The notes: a model not told the origin generated them from the letters alone. DNA of 64,000 nt from JBLHZY01 sp050633265 (GCA_050633265.1 JBOEGE010000004.1:1-64000), one strand, 5' to 3'. Shown: positions 1 through 9,427, numbered from the stretch's first letter. Numbers and translations are program-made.

Positions 1-137
1 TGGGCGCTGACGTCAGACAGTACAGGTTTTGTACGAGAAATCAGTTTTCGCGCCCTATCAGCGAGGAAAACGATACGCACGTTTTTGCGTACAACTGCAC
101 AGTCGCGCAAAAATAATCTATATTTTTCAATGGATTT

Positions 138-214
138 TGGTGACCCCGACTGGATTCGAACCAGTAACCTGCCCCTTAGGAGGGGGCTGCTCTATCCAGT
201 TGAGCCACGAGGTC
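138..214 (-). tRNA. tRNA-Arg (anticodon CCT), CCA encoded
   Basis: On the minus strand the segment folds as a complete cloverleaf. The 7-bp acceptor stem pairs GACCTCG with CGGGGTC (one G-T pair). The anticodon arm is gcccc/ggggc around the loop ctcctaa, which gives anticodon CCT. The T arm carries GGTTCGAATCC, and CCA is encoded at the 3' end. It would read the AGG arginine codon. Nothing else recognisable lies between it and the left window edge. Confidence 0.97.
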
Positions 215-417
215 TTTGCCAAAGAGTGCAGGTGTTTTCGGCTGTTTGGGCGCGGGGGGCAAGGGATTTTCGCGGAATGGGGCGCTGGGGAGTTCCTTAG
301 CGCGTGCAAGAGGAGAGAGCGATTGGCCCACCACTCTCCCCTTGCGATCCAACAACTCAATGGCGGAGAGCCTAAAGAGGGGTCCGGATTGTGCAGCTTT
401 TGGGCGAACCCGCGTGC

Positions 418-431
418 TGTTAGCGTTAACA
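418..431. promoter_or_regulatory. Candidate LacI/GntR-type operator upstream of the LacI-family gene
   Basis: The palindrome TGTTAGCGTTAACA has a central CG flanked by TGTTA/TAACA arms. That is the usual shape of LacI-family operators and is close to the known GntR site (ATGTTA-N3-TAACAT type). It sits about 78 bases before the start codon of the LacI-family gene, within a 294-base gap that is otherwise empty. A weaker related sequence (TGTT...GTAACA) occurs near 463-476. Autoregulation is inferred. Confidence 0.5.
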
Positions 432-508
432 TAGTGAAGTATCAGGGCTTGGACAAGGCAATGTTTGCAGGTAACACTAGGGGTAAGAAGAGTTGAAAGG
501 GCCTAAGA

Positions 509-1555
509 TTGTCACAAGATCCTGTCGCACCTGCGCCCCGGCCGCTTACGCTTCGTGATGTTTCGGAAGCTTCGGGCGTTAGCGAAATGACTGTGAGCCG
601 GGTGTTGCGCAACCGCGGTGAAGTCTCTGAGAACACACGAAACAAGGTTTTGGAGGCGGCCAAGCGGCTTGGCTATGTCCCCAACAAAATCGCTGGCGCT
701 CTGGCCTCGCAGCGGGTAAACCTTGTTGCGGTGATCATTCCATCTCTCTCGAATATGGTTTTTCCCGAGGTGATGACAGGCATTTCCGAAGTGCTTGATG
801 AAACGCCGCTTCAGCCGGTTGTAGGGGTGACCCATTACAAACCCGGGCGCGAAGAATCCGTGCTGTATGAGATGCTTTCCTGGCGGCCTTCTGGCGTAAT
901 CATTGCCGGGCTTGAGCATTCGGAAGCGTCAAAAGCGATGCTGCGCGCTGCGGGTATTCCGATCGTTGAGATTATGGATGTCGATGGCGAGCCGATCGAT
1001 AGCATGGTGGGGATTTCCCATCGCAGAGCTGGGCGCGAGATGGCCAAGGCGATTGTGGCCGCTGGCTATAAAAAGATCGGCTTTCTGGGCACGAAAATGC
1101 CGCTAGATCACCGTGCGCGCAAACGGTTTGAGGGCTTTACCGAGGCGCTGGCCAAGGCTGGGCTTGAGGTCGCGGATCAGGAATTTTACTCGGGCGGGTC
1201 AGCGCTTGCCAAGGGGCGCGAGATGACGGAAGCGATCCTGAAACGCACGCCTGATCTCGATTTTCTCTATTACTCCAACGATATGATTGGGGCGGGTGGG
1301 CTGCTTTATTGCCTCGACAATGGGATCGACGTTCCGGGCAAAGTTGGGCTGGCTGGTTTTAACGGTGTTGAATTGCTCGATGGGCTGCCACGCCAACTTG
1401 CTACGATGGATGCATGCCGGGTTGAGGTTGGTCGTGCGGCGGCCGAGATCATCGCGCGGCGCGCCAATGGCGAAGCGCCATCGGTTGGCGGAGATCGGGT
1501 TATTCTGACGCCGCAAATCGCGATGGGCGATACATTGCTGCGGCGTAAATCCTAG
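509..1555 (+). CDS. LacI/GntR-family transcriptional repressor
   Basis: This is a 348-residue protein with the two-part LacI build. The N-terminal helix-turn-helix (about residues 14-33, motif SGVSEMTVSRVL) is followed by the hinge (YVPNKIAGALAS). The C-terminal periplasmic-binding-protein-like effector domain (about 70-345) includes LVAVIIPSLSN. The predicted start is TTG at 509, preceded by GAAAGG at 8-base spacing; no better in-frame ATG exists before the HTH. The GntR-like N-terminus suggests a sugar-acid or sugar effector, but no sugar catabolic genes adjoin it, so the ligand is unknown. A palindromic LacI-type site lies in its leader. The next gene, for exopolysaccharide, starts 57 bases downstream, but that does not show regulation. 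Confidence 0.93.
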   Translation: MSQDPVAPAPRPLTLRDVSEASGVSEMTVSRVLRNRGEVSENTRNKVLEAAKRLGYVPNKIAGALASQRVNLVAVIIPSLSNMVFPEVMTGISEVLDETPLQPVVGVTHYKPGREESVLYEMLSWRPSGVIIAGLEHSEASKAMLRAAGIPIVEIMDVDGEPIDSMVGISHRRAGREMAKAIVAAGYKKIGFLGTKMPLDHRARKRFEGFTEALAKAGLEVADQEFYSGGSALAKGREMTEAILKRTPDLDFLYYSNDMIGAGGLLYCLDNGIDVPGKVGLAGFNGVELLDGLPRQLATMDACRVEVGRAAAEIIARRANGEAPSVGGDRVILTPQIAMGDTLLRRKS

Positions 1556-1612
1556 GCTGATGAGCGGCGTGCATCACTTGTCTGGCACCAAGCTAATGAG
1601 GCGCCGCGGATC

Positions 1613-3736
1613 ATGAACGAAACCCGCATAAAGCGAACCGCGCTCTATACGCCGCCGCTGCAAAAGGCCGGCGATAAACTTGCCCCGGGCGCGCTTTGGC
1701 GCACGCTTTGGAATGGCAAATGGCTGATCGCTTTGGTTGTTGGCGGCTGCCTGTTGCTTGGCGCGCTCTATGTGCTGGCATGGGCCACGCCGCGCTATAC
1801 TGCAACGGCCGCTTTGGCGCTTGAGGCGCGCGAAGAGCAAGTTATCGAGCTGGAAAGCGTGATGGCGGGGCTGGGCTCGGATCAAGCGACCGTGAACACT
1901 GAGCTTGAGGTTATCCGTTCGCGTCGCCTGCTCGAAACGCTCGCGCTTGAGCTGGATCTAATGAAGGATCCGGAATTCAACGCGGCTTTGCGCCCTGCTC
2001 CTTTGCTCTCTGGGGCGGGAATTGCGCGTCTTTTAGGGCGATCCGCCCCTGCCCCACTCAGCGATCAAGAAATCTTGGATGATGTGGTGTTGGCGCTGCT
2101 AAAACGCATCACCGTGAGCAATATTCGCGACAGCTATGTTTTTCGCATTTCGGCCAACTCTGAGGATCGGATCAAAGCCGCAACAATCGCCGATTCCTTG
2201 GCATCGCTTTACATGCGCGAACAATTGCAGGTTAAATTTGAAGCCACCGAAGCCGCAACAAAATGGCTCACCGAACGCGTGGCCGAATTAAAAATCGAGC
2301 TGGCGCGCGCGGAAACCTCTGTCAAAGAGCTCAACGCGCAAACCGATCTGATCTCGCCCGAAACCTTGATGGCGCTCAATCGTCAGCTCAAAGAATTGCG
2401 CGAGCGGGCCCTCTTGGCAGAAGTAACAGCCGCGGAGGCCCGCGCCAAAACGCTCAGAATGAAAGCCGCGCAACAGACAGGTGATTTGCCCGAAATGGCC
2501 GCGGCGGCGGCAGATCGCGAACTTATCAGCGTGCTTGAACGCATGGCCCAGGATCAACCCGTTGGCAGCCGCCAGTTTGATGCGCGCTTTGATGAGCTTC
2601 TTAATCGGCTCGGAATTGAAGCGGCGCGCCAAGATACCCAAGCCCAAACCCTGCGCAAATCAGTGGCCTCTTTAGAGCGCCAGATTGAGAGCCAATCCGA
2701 AGATCTCCTGGCTCTGGAACAGCTTGAACGAGAGGCCGAAGCAAGCCGCCTGATCTATGAATATTTCCTCTCACGCCTTAAAGAGACATCCGTTCAGCAG
2801 GGCATTCAACAGGCCGATAGCCGCATCATTTCCAATGCAATGGTCCCGCGCGAGCCCTCATCGCCGCGCTTTGGTATGGTCCTTTCACTGGCAACTCTTA
2901 TGGGGCTTTTGATCGGCGGCGGTTGGGTTATTGGGCGCGAAATGGCTCAAGCGACCTTCCGCACCAGCGAAGATCTCGAGGCCGCGACGGGCCTGACTGT
3001 GATGGGGAAAATCCCGGCAATCCCTCTGCGCAAACGCGATAAAGTTCTGCAATATCTGACGGACAAACCAACCTCCGCCGCAGCGGAAGCTGTCCGCAAT
3101 CTGCGCACTTCGACCTTGATGTCCAATGTCGATCACCCTCCAAAAGTGATCATGATCACCTCCTCAATTCCTGGCGAAGGCAAAACAACGCAAGCCATTG
3201 CAATGGCGCAAAATCTCTCTGGCCTTGGTGCGCGGGTCTTGCTGATTGAGGGCGATATTCGCCGCCGCGTTTTTAGTGACTATTTTGAAACCGAAGACAG
3301 CGCGCAGGATGGCCATGGCCTGCTCCAAGCGATCTCTGGCGCTCTTCCCTTGAGCGAGGCTGTTCAGCGCAGTGACGCGCTTGGTGCGGATATCCTTGTG
3401 GGCACGCGCCCCGATATTAATGCTGCTGATCTTTTCGCCTCCGAGCGGTTTGCACAGTTTATCAAAACCGCGCGCGCGGCCTATGACTATGTGATCATCG
3501 ACACGCCGCCTTGTTTGATCGTCCCTGATGCGCGCGTGATTGCGCAACATGTCGATGCGGTGCTTTATACGGTGCGTTGGGATATGACGCCGCAGCGCCA
3601 AGTGCTGGAAGGCCTGCGCAGTTTTGCGGCTGTAAACCTCGTTGTGACGGGCCTTGTTCTAAGCCAGGTTGAGCCGCGTGGGATGCGCCGATACGGCCAA
3701 TCAGAAGCCTCCGGCGAGGGCTATTACGCCAACTGA
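1613..3736 (+). CDS. Exopolysaccharide chain-length determinant fused to BY-type tyrosine autokinase
   Basis: This 707-residue inner-membrane protein of the Wzc/ExoP/GumC class controls polymer length and export of capsule or exopolysaccharide. TM1 lies near residues 36-57, followed by the Wzz periplasmic domain with long coiled-coil segments (about 200-400). TM2 is near 420-440. A cytoplasmic P-loop kinase follows, with Walker A SSIPGEGKTT (Lys524), Walker A' VLLIEGDIRR and Walker B VIIDTPP (Asp630). The C-terminal tail has few tyrosines (RRYG and a final YY at 704-705), fewer than the Tyr-rich tails of Wzc, so autophosphorylation may be limited. Its 3' end overlaps the convergent polymerase-like gene by 13 bases. 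The adjoining minus-strand operon supplies flippase- and polymerase-like proteins, consistent with a Wzx/Wzy-type pathway. Confidence 0.92.
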   Translation: MNETRIKRTALYTPPLQKAGDKLAPGALWRTLWNGKWLIALVVGGCLLLGALYVLAWATPRYTATAALALEAREEQVIELESVMAGLGSDQATVNTELEVIRSRRLLETLALELDLMKDPEFNAALRPAPLLSGAGIARLLGRSAPAPLSDQEILDDVVLALLKRITVSNIRDSYVFRISANSEDRIKAATIADSLASLYMREQLQVKFEATEAATKWLTERVAELKIELARAETSVKELNAQTDLISPETLMALNRQLKELRERALLAEVTAAEARAKTLRMKAAQQTGDLPEMAAAAADRELISVLERMAQDQPVGSRQFDARFDELLNRLGIEAARQDTQAQTLRKSVASLERQIESQSEDLLALEQLEREAEASRLIYEYFLSRLKETSVQQGIQQADSRIISNAMVPREPSSPRFGMVLSLATLMGLLIGGGWVIGREMAQATFRTSEDLEAATGLTVMGKIPAIPLRKRDKVLQYLTDKPTSAAAEAVRNLRTSTLMSNVDHPPKVIMITSSIPGEGKTTQAIAMAQNLSGLGARVLLIEGDIRRRVFSDYFETEDSAQDGHGLLQAISGALPLSEAVQRSDALGADILVGTRPDINAADLFASERFAQFIKTARAAYDYVIIDTPPCLIVPDARVIAQHVDAVLYTVRWDMTPQRQVLEGLRSFAAVNLVVTGLVLSQVEPRGMRRYGQSEASGEGYYAN

Positions 3737-4962
3737 TCGCGCGCCCTATAGCCCCGAAGCGGGATGAGAATAAGCGCAAGCAGGATCGCCTCAGTCGCCG
3801 TTTGGAACGCAAAAGCCCCGATCGAAGAATTTAGCAATAGGCTGAATTTTGACAGGATCAATAGCGGGAAAAGCACCCCGGCCAAGGTTGTCTTGCGGCA
3901 TTCGAAAAGGTGGCGCTCAAGGCGTAAAAACCCATACACAATCAACCCGAAAAACAAAACGCCCCCCAGCAGCCCTAAGGAAAGATAGCCTTCCAAAAAT
4001 GCGCCCGGAGTCACCCCTTGAACACCGCGATAGAAATAGACCTCGCGCGCGATCATTGGGCCGATTTCCTTATAATATATGATTTGCGAGCCCATGAATG
4101 GCTCCAACAGAAAACCAAAAGAGATGGGCCCAAGCCATGGAATTTCCTGCGCCCAAAGCCCAACGGCGCCAAGCTTTGAGAAATCGAAAAAGTAGCGCGA
4201 TTGAAGGATTTTTTCCCCGCCAAAGAGCAGTGTTTCGCCAAAGCTCATCAGAACAATTTGCGGGCGCAAAACCGAGATCAGCAAAAGCACCGGCACGATA
4301 ATTGCAAGCATCCGCAGGCCACGGCGCAGCCGAAACTGACCCATCAGTATCTGAAGATAGGCCACCTCAAGGATCACCGAAATAAGGATGGCACGGGCTG
4401 AGAAAACGATTGCCGGGAGGATGACCAAAATCAGCGCAATGGCAAATCCAAGCCAATCGAGCCGCCGCCCCGTTTGACTTGCGCCGATATAAAACAGGCA
4501 CAGGATCACATGGCAAAACACAGATAATCTAAGCATGATCCAAGTGCTGCCATGATCCCTTAAGATCGCACGTTTGCCCGAGATATCCGCGATAAGCGCA
4601 TCCACTCCGAGCGAGAGGATCGCCCCAATTGCCGCCGCAAAAAAGAGGGCCGCGATAGGATAGATTGCGCCGGAGATCTGCGGAAAACCCTGCGCATTTT
4701 CGCCCGCTGCCTTATACTGAAACCCTGACGCCAGAGCAGCAAAGCAACTGATCAGCCAGGCCGCAGAAATAAGCGTAAGCCCCAGCGCAATAACGCTATT
4801 CGGGCTGCTGGCTGCAAAGAAATGCTGGCGGACCAGCTGTCCGGTTTCTGGTGTTCTTAGGATGAAAAGCACATAGGGCAGTCGGCACAAAAACTCAAAT
4901 GCGATGAGAGCTGAAAGAAAAACCATCAGCGGCGATAAGATGGGTTTGCCAGAGCCGCTCAT
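3724..4962 (-). CDS. Polytopic membrane protein, O-antigen/exopolysaccharide polymerase (Wzy)-like
   Basis: The protein has 412 residues and about ten to twelve hydrophobic segments. A large soluble loop in the second half (around FDFSKLGAVGLWAQEI to YFYRGVQGVTPG) resembles the periplasmic loop of Wzy/oligosaccharide-repeat polymerases. Wzy proteins have little sequence conservation, so the call rests on topology, length and context. The ATG at 4962 is chosen because it overlaps the upstream stop as ATGA; a longer frame opening with TTG at 4983 is less likely. It is the last gene of the sulfotransferase/flippase-like/polymerase-like operon and converges on the autokinase gene with a 13-base overlap. 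Confidence 0.72.
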   Translation of the reverse strand: MSGSGKPILSPLMVFLSALIAFEFLCRLPYVLFILRTPETGQLVRQHFFAASSPNSVIALGLTLISAAWLISCFAALASGFQYKAAGENAQGFPQISGAIYPIAALFFAAAIGAILSLGVDALIADISGKRAILRDHGSTWIMLRLSVFCHVILCLFYIGASQTGRRLDWLGFAIALILVILPAIVFSARAILISVILEVAYLQILMGQFRLRRGLRMLAIIVPVLLLISVLRPQIVLMSFGETLLFGGEKILQSRYFFDFSKLGAVGLWAQEIPWLGPISFGFLLEPFMGSQIIYYKEIGPMIAREVYFYRGVQGVTPGAFLEGYLSLGLLGGVLFFGLIVYGFLRLERHLFECRKTTLAGVLFPLLILSKFSLLLNSSIGAFAFQTATEAILLALILIPLRGYRARDQLA

Positions 4963-6044
4963 CGCCGCCACCACATGCCGCAAGCGAAGAGAAAAGAGCT
5001 TGCAAGGTAATAGCCATAAAGCCCCGAAAGTCTTGGTTCTGAGAGGCTTGCGGCCCCAATTGCCGCTCCAACCGGGATCACTTTGAGCAGCACCGCACGC
5101 TCAAGGCCCACACGGCTTTGATAGAGCGAGAGCAAGCCAATCCGATCAAGGTAGATCGCGGCAATCAGCATCAAAGCAAGCCATCGAGACCCATCAAAGA
5201 ACGGAAAGAAGAGCGCGTTGAGCGGGCGCCAAAACAGCATCAAGACACTGGTGTATAAGAGCAAGGCGGCAGTGAATTGGAGGGTGGTTTTTGTTTTTAA
5301 CAGGGCCTCCCCATCTGGCCGCGCCGCAAAGATCGCCCCTGCGTTCGCACGGGTCAAGGTTGCAAAGAAAACCGATACGATCGGCAAAGCCCAAAATAGC
5401 ATTATGCCAGAGGTTGTGATCAGGTCTGGTCTGTTCTGCGCTGCCAGAAGCAGACGATCCCATTGAAAGGTAAACCCGAGAAGCCCGAAGAAAAAGACCA
5501 TGAAAAGCATCATGCCGCGCTTGGAATGTGCCTTTGTTTGCGGCGCATTTCTAAGAAAAATGCCACTTGAAAACACCGCTGCATTCAGAGCGAAAGCGAG
5601 TGATACTGGCGCGCCTAAAAATAGCGCTGCGGCACAGATCGCGACGCGGAGAGCGGAAATTCCAATCGGCCAGCCGACCCCCTTTTTAGCCTGCTGTATC
5701 CGCGCAGACCCCAAGGACCCGGCGACCAACATTGGCACACTGAGGGCGTAAAGCAAAACGTCAGCCAGGCTTATGAGGCCCTTGAAGCCGAGCCAGAAAA
5801 CCAGCGCCAGTGCGGCAATAAAAGCGCTTACCAATGCCGGGATGATTGAGCTTCTGTCCCCCTGAAAATGACGAACGATAAGCGTCTGAGCAAAGGCGCT
5901 TGTGATCGCAAGGATAACGGCTTGCGCCACGAAAAAACCGCCGCGCGCCTCAGGAAGCGCGATCCGAGAGATCAAAATGATTACTAAAAAAGACGCGGTG
6001 AATTGGGAAAGCACAAAGCCTGCCGATCTTAACATCGGACTCAT
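4959..6044 (-). CDS. Polytopic membrane protein, flippase (Wzx/MATE-like) candidate
   Basis: This 361-residue, very hydrophobic protein has roughly ten predicted TM helices and no large soluble domain. It begins at once with a membrane segment (LRSAGFVLSQFTASFLVIIL). The length, the topology and its place between a sulfotransferase and a polymerase-like gene suggest a lipid-linked oligosaccharide flippase. It is short for Wzx (usually 400-480 residues), so the family assignment is tentative. The start overlaps the stop of the sulfotransferase gene and the stop overlaps the start of the polymerase-like gene, both as ATGA, indicating tight translational coupling. Confidence 0.62.
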   Translation of the reverse strand: MSPMLRSAGFVLSQFTASFLVIILISRIALPEARGGFFVAQAVILAITSAFAQTLIVRHFQGDRSSIIPALVSAFIAALALVFWLGFKGLISLADVLLYALSVPMLVAGSLGSARIQQAKKGVGWPIGISALRVAICAAALFLGAPVSLAFALNAAVFSSGIFLRNAPQTKAHSKRGMMLFMVFFFGLLGFTFQWDRLLLAAQNRPDLITTSGIMLFWALPIVSVFFATLTRANAGAIFAARPDGEALLKTKTTLQFTAALLLYTSVLMLFWRPLNALFFPFFDGSRWLALMLIAAIYLDRIGLLSLYQSRVGLERAVLLKVIPVGAAIGAASLSEPRLSGLYGYYLASSFLFACGMWWRR

Positions 6045-6802
6045 CGCTCATATCCAAACCGAACCAAAAGTTCACCAGCATCCTTCGCTATAAGGTCGCA
6101 CGCGTCTGAGCTTAGGGTGCGCTTCCCTTCACCAATTGCTCCCGAGCGGACGAAAAACGCGCCCTCAGCACGCCCACGGTTTGCTAGAATGGTATCAATG
6201 TCATGGGTGTTCTGCGCTTTGATCAATTTCGCGATTTCGACAGGGATTTTTAGGCGGTCTAATTCGCGGGCCAAAATTGGGGCGGCATCCGCTCTTAGGT
6301 CTTCATAGCGCAGAATATGATCGCCGCGATCAACGCATTTGCGATAAAATTCGCCCCATGTCTGGGCCGGCGTTATGGGCCGTTGAATGATGTGCTCAAC
6401 AAATGCATCAAGCGCCTCATCGTCGCTCATATTCGGCGTGAAAATCTGCTTGATTGCGAGATTAACCGCGCCAGTGTTAAAACTCCTATCCCTATAGACG
6501 GCGCGATGGTGATGGAAAAAAGACAAGGCAACATCAAAGGGATCGCGCACAAGCACCATACGCTTTGCCTGGCTCAGCTTCGCACGGTGCAATTTGATTA
6601 CTGCAGGGCCGAGGCGCGGATATCTGTTGTCATCAAAGCGCCAGTTCAGCGCTTCCGACAGCATCTGACAGACCCAAGTTCCGCCGGATTTGGGATATTC
6701 ATTCACAAATAGCGTTGGGTAGAGCAGCGGATTGAAATGCTGATGCGTGCGCCGAACGATCGAGCGAAATGGATAGGGAGAATTTCGAATGCGGCGCAGC
6801 AT
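6041..6802 (-). CDS. PAPS-dependent sulfotransferase (cytosolic sulfotransferase fold)
   Basis: The 253-residue protein has both PAPS-binding signatures of the Sulfotransfer_1 family. The 5'-phosphosulfate loop is YPKSGGTW (about residues 36-43), and the 3'-phosphate motif is RMVLVRDPFDVALSFFHH, with Arg86 and Ser94 as the expected contacts. The family moves sulfate from PAPS to hydroxyl or amino groups of sugars or small molecules. As first gene of an operon with flippase- and polymerase-like genes, it probably sulfates a polysaccharide building block or polymer; the acceptor is inferred. It is somewhat shorter than typical members (about 280-300 residues). Confidence 0.85.
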   Translation of the reverse strand: MLRRIRNSPYPFRSIVRRTHQHFNPLLYPTLFVNEYPKSGGTWVCQMLSEALNWRFDDNRYPRLGPAVIKLHRAKLSQAKRMVLVRDPFDVALSFFHHHRAVYRDRSFNTGAVNLAIKQIFTPNMSDDEALDAFVEHIIQRPITPAQTWGEFYRKCVDRGDHILRYEDLRADAAPILARELDRLKIPVEIAKLIKAQNTHDIDTILANRGRAEGAFFVRSGAIGEGKRTLSSDACDLIAKDAGELLVRFGYER

Positions 6803-7210
6803 CAGCCCAAGTCCCGAAACAATTCACACTCTTTATCGAGCACTTTTTTTGGCACATTCACAACCAGCGTAGCATTGCGGCGTGTGATGAGAATTGCCCA
6901 ATAGGCCCCGCGCATTGATTGCGATTGGGCGCAAGCGTTTTCAGTTTGGAAAAACGGGATCGGGGCAAAACTATTCATCCGTTAGGTATAGCCTTGAACG
7001 CTTAGGAAGTGCGAGAGCCGCTGATCAATTGCGGCGCGATCCTATGCGGGCGGTTCTCCGTAAGGCCCTCGAGAAGGCCGATCTGAGAATTAAAGCATCT
7101 GCGGAGTCATGCAACTGTCCCGATTGAGGGCAATGAAGAAGCGCAATAGTTGGCTGGTAATGCGATCGCATTTCTACCCCCGGCGGTAGCAAAGTAGGCT
7201 CTAATATGGC
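6803..7210. other. Intergenic gap without a recognisable gene
   Basis: This 408-base stretch separates the sulfotransferase operon, which starts leftward here, from the end of the histidine kinase gene. The only open frame (6894-7127, plus) has composition unlike its neighbours and no recognisable domain. Near the right end the short hairpin CTACC-N6-GGTAG lies around 7175-7190. The 16-mer taggctctaatatggc (7195-7210) follows and recurs exactly at 15075-15090. The promoter of the sulfotransferase operon must lie in the left part, but I cannot point to convincing -35/-10 boxes. Confidence 0.5.
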
Positions 7211-9421
7211 CTAACTCTCTGGAATTGCGTTTGTTAGAAAATGCTCCAATGTACGCGCATCCAGCGGTTTGGACATCAGCTCAACACCTGTTTCAATGCA
7301 TTTCTGGCGAAGTTCGGCCGTTCTGTTGGCCGAGATAATGCGCGCCGGGATTGGGCCATAAAGCTCGCGTAGACGGTGCACCAGATCGAGACCGATTTCA
7401 CCGTTATCAAGCTGATAGTCAATCAGCATGGCATCCGGTTTGATCTGAATTTCTTTCAGAAGCGCCATAGCTTCGGCCCCGTTCGCGACATCCAGCACCG
7501 AAGCATTCCATTTTCCGAGCAACAGGCTGATAGCCCGACGGACTTCGGAATCGTTTTCCACCAGCAATACAATCATCCCGCTTTCAGCAAGTTTGCGGCG
7601 TTGGCGCGGCGCGGGCGGCGCTTGAAGGGGAAGCTTTCCGGCTTCGGCAGGCTCAAGATTGACGAAGAAACCGGTTCCCTTACCAAGCTCGGACCAAAGA
7701 CCAAGCGGATGGCCAAGCCTATGGCAAGCCCGCTCAACAATCGCGAGGCCAAGCCCCAACCCTTCGGTCGCGCTTTTGGTTGCATCAAGGCGGTGAAACT
7801 CTTGGAAAATCACATCCTGATGTTCTTCTGCGATGCCGGGCCCGGTATCCCAAACCTCAAGGCGGTAGGTGCCTCCGTTGCGCCGAACACCCACGAGAAC
7901 GCGGCCTTTTTCGGTATAGCGCAGCGCATTTCCGATCAGGTTTTGAAGAATGCGACTGAGAAAGAGTGGGTTGGAATAGACAACGGCATTTGTATCAATA
8001 ATGCGAAAATCCAACCCTTTTAGGGCCGCATGGGGCGCAAATTCATCGCGAAGGCGGGCCAAAACCTTGCCAAGGGGAACAGCTGTTTGCTCTAGCGCGG
8101 TTGTGCCTGCGTCAAGTTTGGAAATGTCGAGCAGCGCTTCGATGATATTTTCAACACTTTCCAGCGCGCCCATTGCTTTGCGAACAGTCTCTAACTCGGC
8201 CGGATTGCGATCATTTTCGCCCATGAGGGCCACGTAAAGCTTGGCGGCAGAAAGGGGTTGCAAAAGATCATGGCTGGCCGCGGCAACAAAGCGGGATTTA
8301 GAGGCGTTTGCGCGCTCAGCATCCGCAAGCGCATCCTCGAGTTCAAGCGTTCGTTCGACCACGCGCTGCTCAAGATGTTCGTTGGCTTCGGCAAGCCGGC
8401 GCGCGGCATCTCGCTCGGCGGTAATATCGGTGATCGATACGACAAAGCCACGGTCCGGCATTTCTTGAGCGAAGAAATCAAGGGTGGCGCCATTGGCATG
8501 GCGGATTTCGAACTGGATCGGGCGGCGGCGGGTTTTGGCCGCGACCCAAGCCAGCACATCGCCAGCGGGCATTTCATCCGGCAGCGAGATCGTCGAGCGC
8601 ATCCGTTCAAACAGCGTATCAAAATGCGCACCAAATCGGATTTGCGAGGCAGAAACGGCTAAGAGCCTGCCGAGCCGCGCATTCCAGCCCACAAGGCGCG
8701 TCTCGCTATCGAAAATGCCAACACCTTGATTGAGGTGATCGAGGGTCGCGCGGATCATGATCGCTTGATCATCGACCAATTTTTCGCGGGCATCGCGCTC
8801 AAGGCGCATAATATCGGTCACATCTGTTTGCAGGATCACCGTTCCGCCATCGGGCGTTCTATGTTCTGAGACCTGCACCCAGCGATCGCCGGTGAGATGC
8901 ACGTTAAAGATCGAGTGCGCATCTTTATGGCGCTGCATCCGCAAAATGCGCCAGGCTTCGCGCGCGTTTTGATCGGGCATATCAAGGCTCGGGCTTTGGC
9001 TCACAGCGAGCACATATTCGCTAAAGGTGAGGCCCGGTTTCAGGATCGCTTTGAGATCCCCCAAATGCATCGAAAAGCGCGAATTAGAGAGGGAAAGAAG
9101 ATCATCGCTAGAGAAAAGCGCAAAGCCCTCTTCGACCGCCTCAATCGCTGAAGTGAGATCAGAGCGCGCAGCTTCTGTGGCGCGATTGGCTTTGGCAAGG
9201 CGTGCGTTGCTATCATTCAGCAGGTCAAGGACGCGTTCAAGATCTGAGGTTCTTTGGCGCACTTGGTCTTCGAGCAGCGCCGCACGTTCAAACTGAGCAT
9301 AAGCCGCGCCAGATGTATCGGTATCCTGCTCTACCCGGCGCATTAGAGCCTCGGTGATTTTGAGCAGTTTTTCGTTTTGCCTCTCGAGCGTATCGGAGGG
9401 ATTTAGAAGCGGGTTCATCAT
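7211..9421 (-). CDS. Hybrid sensor histidine kinase with PAS domains and receiver
   Basis: The protein has 736 residues. The order is an N-terminal coiled coil (about 12-90), two PAS-like domains (about 90-205 and 220-335), a second coiled coil, a HisKA dimerisation helix with phospho-acceptor His384 (AASHDLLQPL), and an HATPase domain (N box NLIGNALRYT, G1 DTGPGI, G2 GLGLGLA). A C-terminal receiver follows with Asp668 (MLIDYQ) as probable phospho-acceptor. There are no TM segments, so it is cytoplasmic. The ASHDLLQPL H-box is typical of the FlhS/ErcS-type kinases found next to PQQ alcohol-oxidation genes. It is the last gene of the NarL regulator/FIST/kinase operon, 6 bases after the FIST gene, and probably controls the adjacent xox genes; that target is inferred. 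Confidence 0.93.
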   Translation of the reverse strand: MMNPLLNPSDTLERQNEKLLKITEALMRRVEQDTDTSGAAYAQFERAALLEDQVRQRTSDLERVLDLLNDSNARLAKANRATEAARSDLTSAIEAVEEGFALFSSDDLLSLSNSRFSMHLGDLKAILKPGLTFSEYVLAVSQSPSLDMPDQNAREAWRILRMQRHKDAHSIFNVHLTGDRWVQVSEHRTPDGGTVILQTDVTDIMRLERDAREKLVDDQAIMIRATLDHLNQGVGIFDSETRLVGWNARLGRLLAVSASQIRFGAHFDTLFERMRSTISLPDEMPAGDVLAWVAAKTRRRPIQFEIRHANGATLDFFAQEMPDRGFVVSITDITAERDAARRLAEANEHLEQRVVERTLELEDALADAERANASKSRFVAAASHDLLQPLSAAKLYVALMGENDRNPAELETVRKAMGALESVENIIEALLDISKLDAGTTALEQTAVPLGKVLARLRDEFAPHAALKGLDFRIIDTNAVVYSNPLFLSRILQNLIGNALRYTEKGRVLVGVRRNGGTYRLEVWDTGPGIAEEHQDVIFQEFHRLDATKSATEGLGLGLAIVERACHRLGHPLGLWSELGKGTGFFVNLEPAEAGKLPLQAPPAPRQRRKLAESGMIVLLVENDSEVRRAISLLLGKWNASVLDVANGAEAMALLKEIQIKPDAMLIDYQLDNGEIGLDLVHRLRELYGPIPARIISANRTAELRQKCIETGVELMSKPLDARTLEHFLTNAIPES

Positions 9422-9427
9422 CAGTCG

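Noticed and set aside
29..496. A 155-codon plus-strand frame overlapping the tRNA-Arg
   Set aside because: It reads through the tRNA gene and has no coding features.
6894..7127. A 77-codon plus-strand frame in the gap left of the kinase gene
   Set aside because: It begins with TTG, has no ribosome-binding site that I can see and no similarity to any family.
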